Shown: piece by piece, positions 60,446 to 64,000 of the stretch
Position numbering within the stretch: the first letter of the stretch is position 1
Layout of the letters: each line of letters starts with the position of its first letter
Origin: Pseudomonas sp. PDM05
GTDB taxonomy: Bacteria; Pseudomonadota; Gammaproteobacteria; Pseudomonadales; Pseudomonadaceae
Reading direction: 5' to 3'
NCBI RefSeq assembly: GCF_014851685.1
Contig: NZ_JACVAC010000001.1
Coordinates: forward strand, 434,001 to 498,000
Length of the DNA stretch: 64,000 nucleotides
The notes under the pieces: generated by a model
Database searches by the model: none
Told to the model about the DNA's origin: nothing
Seen by the model: only the letters and a program-made list of their open reading frames with translations
Program-made: the position numbers and the translations under genes

Positions 60446-61648
60446 TCATATATTGCTGGTCAGGCTCATCAGCGGCAGCATGATCGCGAGCATGATCACC
60501 GCCACCAGCACCGCCATGACCACGGTCAGGGACGGCACCAGTGCGGCGAGCAGGCGGTCGATGCCGCGTTTGGCTTCAACGTCGAACACATCGGCGACCT
60601 TGAGCAGCATGCTGTCCAGTTCACCGGCCTGTTCGCCGACTTCAATCATTTGCAGGGCCAGGTCCGGCAGTAGCGGCTCGGCGCCGAACGCGCTGGCCAG
60701 GGTGCCGCCGCCTTTGACCGACTCGGCCGCCTGGGCGACCTGGGCTTGCAGCGCGCGGTTGGTGCAGACCTGGCGCGCGATCACCAGCGCTTGCAGCAAG
60801 GCCACGCCATTGCTCAACAAGGTGCCGAGGGTGCGGGCCAAGCGTGCGGCTTCTACGCGCTGCAACAGCGGGCCGATGACGCGGATGCCAAGCACGCGGC
60901 GGTCGTAGCGTTCACGCCGTTGCGGGTTGCGCAGGCGCGCGGCCAGGGTCCAGATCGTCACGATAGCCCCGGCCAGGACTGCCAGGCCCCAGGCGCCGAG
61001 GAACTGGCCGAGGCCAAGGATCACTTCGGTAATCAACGGGATGGGGACACCGAGGTCTTTGAAGATCGGTACGAACTGCGGCACCACGTAGGCCAACAGC
61101 AGCGCCAGCGAACCGAGCACGCCCACCACCAGGAACGCCGGATAGATCAACGCGTTGATCACCTCGCCCCTCAGGAGCTGGCTGCGCTCCAGGTAGTCGC
61201 TGAGCTGACGCAGGGTGTTTTCCAATGCACCACCGGCCTCACCGGCGCGGACCATGCTCAGGTACAGCGGCGAGAACTGGCTGCCCTCTTCTTCCAGGGC
61301 CTTGGATAACGGTTTGCCGGCCTTGACGTGTTCGCGGATTCGCTCGATCAAGGCGCGCATCTGGGGCTGGCCGGGCTGCTTGAGCAGGATGCCCAGCGAG
61401 CGTTCCAACGGTTGCCCGGCGCCCAGCAGCGTGGCCAGTTGCTGGGTGAAACTGACCAACGCCGCCGCCTTCAACTGGCCGCGCCCCAAGGCCTGGCGCA
61501 GGCCCTGGCTGCCCGCCGGCGCAATCTGCAACAACAGCAGGCCGCGCTTGTGCAGGGCGGCGACGGCAGCGGCCTGGTCCTTGGCTTCGAGGGTGCCGTT
61601 TTGCACAGCGCCCTGGTTGTCGAGGGCGCGGTATTTGAACAGGCTCAT
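60446..61648 (-). CDS. gspF: Type II secretion inner-membrane platform protein GspF (HxcS)
   Basis: 400 residues. Starts MSLFKYRALDNQGAVQNGTL. Two T2SSF repeats: FTQQLATLLGAGQPLERSLG and ARLARTLGTLLSNGVALLQA; membrane helices near 170, 220 and the C-terminus (ALVPSLTVVMAVLVAVIMLA). It is the polytopic platform around which GspE works. ATG 61648 overlaps the gspE stop. Confidence 0.92.
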   Translation of the reverse strand: MSLFKYRALDNQGAVQNGTLEAKDQAAAVAALHKRGLLLLQIAPAGSQGLRQALGRGQLKAAALVSFTQQLATLLGAGQPLERSLGILLKQPGQPQMRALIERIREHVKAGKPLSKALEEEGSQFSPLYLSMVRAGEAGGALENTLRQLSDYLERSQLLRGEVINALIYPAFLVVGVLGSLALLLAYVVPQFVPIFKDLGVPIPLITEVILGLGQFLGAWGLAVLAGAIVTIWTLAARLRNPQRRERYDRRVLGIRVIGPLLQRVEAARLARTLGTLLSNGVALLQALVIARQVCTNRALQAQVAQAAESVKGGGTLASAFGAEPLLPDLALQMIEVGEQAGELDSMLLKVADVFDVEAKRGIDRLLAALVPSLTVVMAVLVAVIMLAIMLPLMSLTSNI

Positions 61649-63375
61649 GTGCCGTCGCCCCGCGTGACGCGCAGCACTTCTTCCAGCGAGGTCACGCCCG
61701 CCACGGCCTGGCGCAGGCCCTCTTCATGCAGGGTGCGCAGGCCGCTGCGGCGCGCGGCGTGTTCAAGGGTGGTGGCGTCGGCCTGGCGCATCAGCAGGCT
61801 GCGCAGTTCGTCGTTCATCACCAGCAATTCGGTGATTGCGCTGCGCCCGCGGTAACCGCCGCCGGGGGCATCGGCACGCGGGCGGTAAAGCCGGATCGGA
61901 CGCGCATCGGTAAAGCGATCCAGGCCGTGTTCGGCGATCAATTCGGGCGGTGCGTCAAAGGCTTCGCGGGTGGCCGGGTCGAGACGGCGGACCAGGCGCT
62001 GGGCGAGGATGCCGTTGACCGTCGAGGCTATCAGGTAGCTTTCCACGCCCATGTCGAGCAGCCGCGTGATACTCGCCGCCGCGCTGTTGGTGTGCAGCGT
62101 CGACAGCACCAGGTGGCCGGTCAGCGACGACTGGATCGCGATGCGGCAGGTCTCCAGGTCACGGATCTCGCCGATCATGATCACGTCCGGGTCCTGGCGC
62201 ACGATGGAGCGCAGGGCTGCGGCGAAATCCAGGCCGATGGCGGGCTTGACCTGGATCTGGTTGATGCCTTCGAGCTGGTATTCCACCGGGTCTTCGACGG
62301 TGATGATCTTGCGTTCGGCGGTGTTGAGCCGCGACAACGCGGTGTACAGCGTGGTGGTCTTGCCCGAGCCGGTCGGCCCGGTGACCAGCAGGATGCCGTG
62401 GGGTCGTTCCAGCACCTGCAAAAACGCGTCGAGACGCTGGCCGTCGAAACCCAGGCTCTGGAAATCGAACTGCACGGTCTGGCGGTCGAGCAGGCGCATC
62501 ACCACCGATTCGCCAAAACTGGTGGGCACCGTGGACACCCGCAAATCCAGCTCCTTGCCCTGGATGCGCAGCATGATGCGCCCGTCCTGGGGCAGGCGGC
62601 GCTCGGCGATGTCCAGGCGCGCCATGATCTTCACCCGTGAAATCACCGCCGCCGAGGAGCTGGACGGCGGCGCTTCGGCCTCGTGCAACACGCCGTCGAT
62701 GCGGTAGCGCACCTGCAACTGGTTTTCGAAGGGTTCGATATGAATGTCCGACGCCCGATGTTCCACGGCGCGTTGCAGGATCAGGTTGACCAGGCGGATT
62801 ACCGGCGCTTCGGAGGCCATGTCCTTGAGGTGTTCGATGTCTTCCAGCGCGCCACCCTGCTCGTCGAGGTTCTCGATCAGGGTGCCCATGGCCGAACGGC
62901 CCTGGCCGTAGTAGCGCTCGATCAGCGTGTCGACTTCATTGCGCGGGCCGATGGCCAGCCAGATCGGCACCCCACAGGCATAGGCCAGCGCCTGGAACGG
63001 GTACGCCTGCGCCGGGTTGGCGGCCAGCACGCTCAAGCCGTCATCGCGCCACCCCACCGGTACCACCTGGTAGTGGCGCATGAAGCGTTCGGTGAGGCTG
63101 GGCAACGGGTCCAGCAACGGTGGCGCGGCATCGGCGAGCAACAGCGGCGCGCCGATCAAGTCGGCCCAGGCCTTGGCCAGTTCGACTTCGGAGACCAGCC
63201 CCAGGCGGGTCAACAGGCTGAGCAACCCGGCCTCGTCAGACTCCTGGGACAAGCGCCGGGCACGCTCCAGGTCGACGGTTTTCAAACCGGCATGCTGCAT
63301 CAGCCAGGCGCACACCTGTTCGGTGGTCGGGATGGGCATCTGGCAGGCATCGACGGGCGTTGCGGGACTTGGCAT
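61645..63375 (-). CDS. gspE: Type II secretion ATPase GspE (HxcR)
   Basis: 576 residues. N1E domain; then NTP-binding domain with RVSTVPTSFGESVVMRLLDR, Walker A LLVTGPTGSGKTTTLYTALS, Asp box ITVEDPVEYQLEGINQIQV, Walker B RQDPDVIMIGEIRDLETCRI and His box LVLSTLHTNSAAASITRLLD. The C-terminal region where most GspE proteins have a tetracysteine zinc motif reads RRLDPATREAFDAPPELI then GGGYRGRSAITELLV, with no cysteines. First structural gene of the operon; the REP palindrome and a small exported protein gene lie upstream. Confidence 0.93.
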   Translation of the reverse strand: MPSPATPVDACQMPIPTTEQVCAWLMQHAGLKTVDLERARRLSQESDEAGLLSLLTRLGLVSEVELAKAWADLIGAPLLLADAAPPLLDPLPSLTERFMRHYQVVPVGWRDDGLSVLAANPAQAYPFQALAYACGVPIWLAIGPRNEVDTLIERYYGQGRSAMGTLIENLDEQGGALEDIEHLKDMASEAPVIRLVNLILQRAVEHRASDIHIEPFENQLQVRYRIDGVLHEAEAPPSSSSAAVISRVKIMARLDIAERRLPQDGRIMLRIQGKELDLRVSTVPTSFGESVVMRLLDRQTVQFDFQSLGFDGQRLDAFLQVLERPHGILLVTGPTGSGKTTTLYTALSRLNTAERKIITVEDPVEYQLEGINQIQVKPAIGLDFAAALRSIVRQDPDVIMIGEIRDLETCRIAIQSSLTGHLVLSTLHTNSAAASITRLLDMGVESYLIASTVNGILAQRLVRRLDPATREAFDAPPELIAEHGLDRFTDARPIRLYRPRADAPGGGYRGRSAITELLVMNDELRSLLMRQADATTLEHAARRSGLRTLHEEGLRQAVAGVTSLEEVLRVTRGDGT

Positions 63376-63408
63376 GAGCAGCTATCTGAGGGACTAGGTA
63401 AAAACCCT

Positions 63409-63432
63409 TGTGGGAGCGGGCTTGCTCCCACA
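63409..63432. terminator. Single REP-type palindrome between the small gene and gspE
   Basis: TGTGGGAGCGGGC and TTGCTCCCACA form a hairpin with arms of about 8-10 bp. It has no long U run. It may separate or attenuate transcription between 63451-63675 and gspE. Confidence 0.45.
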
Positions 63433-63450
63433 AAGAGAGGGGCGCAGCCG

Positions 63451-63675
63451 TTAGTTAGAAGCCTTCGGCGCGACCTGCTGGCCATTCAGCGGGCGACCGC
63501 CGCGAGTGGTTTCGGCCTTCTGCTTTTTGACCGCCTTGGCGTCGTGGGCCTGGGTGATCACCGTGGAATCGGTGGCGCCGGACTTGGCATCGGCGTCGGT
63601 GGATTCAGCCGCCATGGCCGCGCCACTCAGTGCAACACCCAGGACTACACCGGCACTCAACAGGGATACTTTCAT
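63451..63675 (-). CDS. Small exported protein of unknown function
   Basis: 74 residues. Signal peptide MKVSLLSAGVVLGVALSGAA with cleavage at AMA-AES, leaving a ~50-residue hydrophilic mature peptide rich in Asp, Ala and Lys (ESTDADAKSGATDSTVITQA) ending QQVAPKASN. TGGAGA precedes ATG 63675. It is the first gene before the type II operon, 75 bp from gspE. I do not recognise a family; an envelope or secreted factor is possible. Confidence 0.6.
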   Translation of the reverse strand: MKVSLLSAGVVLGVALSGAAMAAESTDADAKSGATDSTVITQAHDAKAVKKQKAETTRGGRPLNGQQVAPKASN

Positions 63676-64000
63676 CGATTTTCTCCAGATCAAAAAACAG
63701 CGATTTGCTCGAGTGGCGTCTTGAATCGGCTCAAGACCCTACACCAAAGCGTTGTATATGACAGCACGTATAAAACATGGCCTTTTAGAACTACCGCGCA
63801 AAGCCACTAGTTCGCCATTGCTGCATATATTTTCTTAAACCAATCGACTGGTAGGTTTAGCCTTAGTTCAAAATCGTAATGAAATATTTCTTATTTCACG
63901 CAAAAAATAGCTTTTGTTTGACAGATAACCGCAAGAATTGCCTTAATTATGGCGTTTCCGCGATTCAAAATGCCATCCCGCAATATCACCAAGACATCAC
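63676..64000. other. AT-rich intergenic region at the window end
   Basis: No supported gene. The stretch 63830-63960 is AT-rich and includes GAAATATTTCTTATTTC, an imperfect inverted repeat near 63882. It probably contains the promoter for the minus-strand unit 63675-53531 and for a gene beyond the window. Confidence 0.5.

Noticed and set aside
1..64000. tRNA, rRNA or prophage attachment sites
   Set aside because: No cloverleaf-type or ribosomal sequence and no integrase or phage structural gene noticed.

Overview
The window is Pseudomonas DNA, most likely from the P. fluorescens group. It is GC-rich with strong G/C third-position bias. It carries two families of Pseudomonas REP sequences with a REP-associated transposase, an ArnT glycosyltransferase, an Hxc-type type II secretion operon, FetAB, AttH-type ABC genes and many LysR/AraC regulators. 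No rRNA, tRNA, CRISPR array or phage was seen.

Layout. 1-713: 3' part of a LysR gene. 712-3448: a minus-strand putative toxin gene with a membrane immunity gene, followed by a displaced second copy of the toxin C-terminus with its own immunity gene; each module ends at a copy of a 106-bp repeat. 3503-7689: lipoprotein (AttH-like), FtsX-like permease and ATPase. 7964-11995: LPS-type histidine phosphatase, arnT and a second GT39 enzyme; the first two share upstream sequence blocks. 11992-13754: an NRPS remnant, a LuxR regulator and a broken ORF. 13703-16459: hpaA, hpaX and hpaR without the 4-hydroxyphenylacetate structural genes. 16557-25432: an aromatic-amine-type catabolic island (FAD amine oxidase, cupin, FeaR-like regulator, DUF3156, amino-acid/amine permease, porin, phenylacetaldehyde-type dehydrogenase). 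Four of its promoters carry a pair of half-sites spaced 21-22 bp apart that resemble FeaR boxes. A RAYT transposase flanked by REP pairs sits inside this island.

25616-30082: FMN-binding protein, two overlapping LysR genes, a GST and a LysR regulator divergent from gntP-idnO-idnD (30225-33438, gluconate/idonate use). 33442-35603: an ATP-grasp ligase with a DMT exporter, possibly a dipeptide synthesis and export cassette. 35693-37158: fetAB. 37487-39806: DUF1835-like protein, gene remnants and an e(P4)-type phosphatase. 39878-42032: Hcp diverging from a membrane-active-looking toxin and its membrane immunity partner. 42060-50703: a long minus-strand operon of TonB receptor, amino-acid-type ABC transporter, flavin amine oxidase, RidA and flavin monooxygenase, probably for scavenging an unidentified amine or amino-acid derivative. 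51418-53459: PAAR-DUF2515 effector and immunity gene. 53531-63375: a ten-gene Hxc-like type II secretion operon plus a GspC/HxcP-like gene, mostly joined by 4-bp stop/start overlaps, headed by a small exported protein (63451-63675).

Gene calls rest on recognising protein families by eye; no database search was run. Substrates are inferences. Start sites were chosen from Shine-Dalgarno sequences, overlaps and family N-termini.
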